Source: Chloroflexota bacterium
Lineage (GTDB): Bacteria; Chloroflexota; Anaerolineae; Aggregatilineales; Phototrophicaceae
NCBI GenBank assembly: GCA_026708115.1
Contig: JAPOVL010000015.1
Location: forward strand, 1-64,000
Length of the DNA stretch: 64,000 nucleotides
Direction of reading: 5' to 3'
The translations under genes were made by a program, and so were the position numbers. Shown piece by piece: positions 63,935-64,000 of the stretch; the first letter of the stretch is position 1, and the number at the start of each line of letters is the position of its first letter. The notes under the pieces are model-generated. The model did no database searches, had not been told where the DNA came from, and saw only the letters and a program-made list of their open reading frames with translations.

Positions 63935-64000
63935 GAGAACCCTCTTGCTCGCGCAAGGAGAAGGCTTGTTGTTCTGTTCTCCAATAAACCGTCCTGCTCA
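63935..64000 (-). repeat. Dispersed hairpin repeat, copy F, cut by window edge
   Basis: Contains AGAGAACCCTCTTGCTCGCGCAAGGAGAAGGCTTGTTGTT in pieces: the stem is CTTGC-GCGA-GCAAG on the minus strand. The last 20 bases, CCAATAAACCG and CTGCTCA, look like the start of a second copy. Confidence 0.55.

Noticed and set aside
63613-63987. Plus-strand open frame opposite the hypothetical gene at the right edge
   Set aside because: It runs through the repeat, has no ribosome site and a less protein-like composition than the minus-strand frame.

Overview
The window looks like part of a Chloroflexota (Anaerolineae-like) chromosome. The evidence is compositional and by gene family: secreted proteins with long Thr/Ala/Pro linkers, LysM, SH3b and LytR-CpsA-Psr proteins, a bacterial mevalonate pathway that uses isopentenyl phosphate kinase, a serine-palmitoyltransferase-like enzyme and a DPPR-synthase-like UbiA protein. 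No 16S gene is present, so placement below phylum is inference. Coding density is high, with many 4-base overlaps, and genes lie on both strands. Three tRNAs are present: Pro(GGG), Glu(CTC) and Leu(GAG).

Layout. 0-4.5 kb: a repeat-rich LysM surface protein (cut at the left edge) and an LCP protein. 4.5-7.7 kb: tRNA-Pro, a selD whose active-site residue is encoded by in-frame UGA (selenocysteine), and a serine-palmitoyltransferase-like alpha-oxoamine synthase. 7.9-12 kb: an HMG-CoA reductase / HMG-CoA synthase / thiolase-homologue operon followed by a DUF35 protein split in two. 12-17 kb: a MalK/UgpC-type ATPase, cinA, lepA, tlyA. 17-21 kb: a secreted S1 protease and two membrane proteins. 21-26.5 kb: a peptide-type binding protein, then isopentenyl phosphate kinase, mevalonate kinase and a UbiA prenyltransferase, divergent from a phosphomevalonate-type decarboxylase. 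26.5-40 kb: site-2 protease, HEAT, SCP2, LysM/M23, SH3b and ErpA-like proteins, a TPR protein, YigZ, trpS, smpB. 40-45.4 kb: plsX-fabF-trmFO-hflX. 45.4-58 kb: propeller proteins, an RNA methylase and a polysaccharide locus (glycosidase-like/Wzy-like fusion, UXS, O-antigen ligase, GtrA, GT4). 58-64 kb: DinB-like, acpP, type-2 IPP isomerase, hemW, a PP2C phosphatase and an OmpR-type regulator.

How it fits together. HMGS, HMGR, mevalonate kinase, decarboxylase, isopentenyl phosphate kinase and IDI-2 are all here, and no phosphomevalonate kinase is seen. This matches the alternative mevalonate route (phosphomevalonate decarboxylase, then isopentenyl phosphate kinase) known from Roseiflexus. The odd part is the first step: the thiolase homologue in the HMGS operon has Asp where the nucleophilic Cys should be and Asn in the GHP motif, and its DUF35 partner is split and has no zinc cysteines. 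The other main surprises are a family of about 90-bp intergenic hairpin repeats (six sites, with compensatory changes in the stem), the Sec-encoding selD with a nested hairpin around the UGA, and the glycosidase/polymerase fusion.
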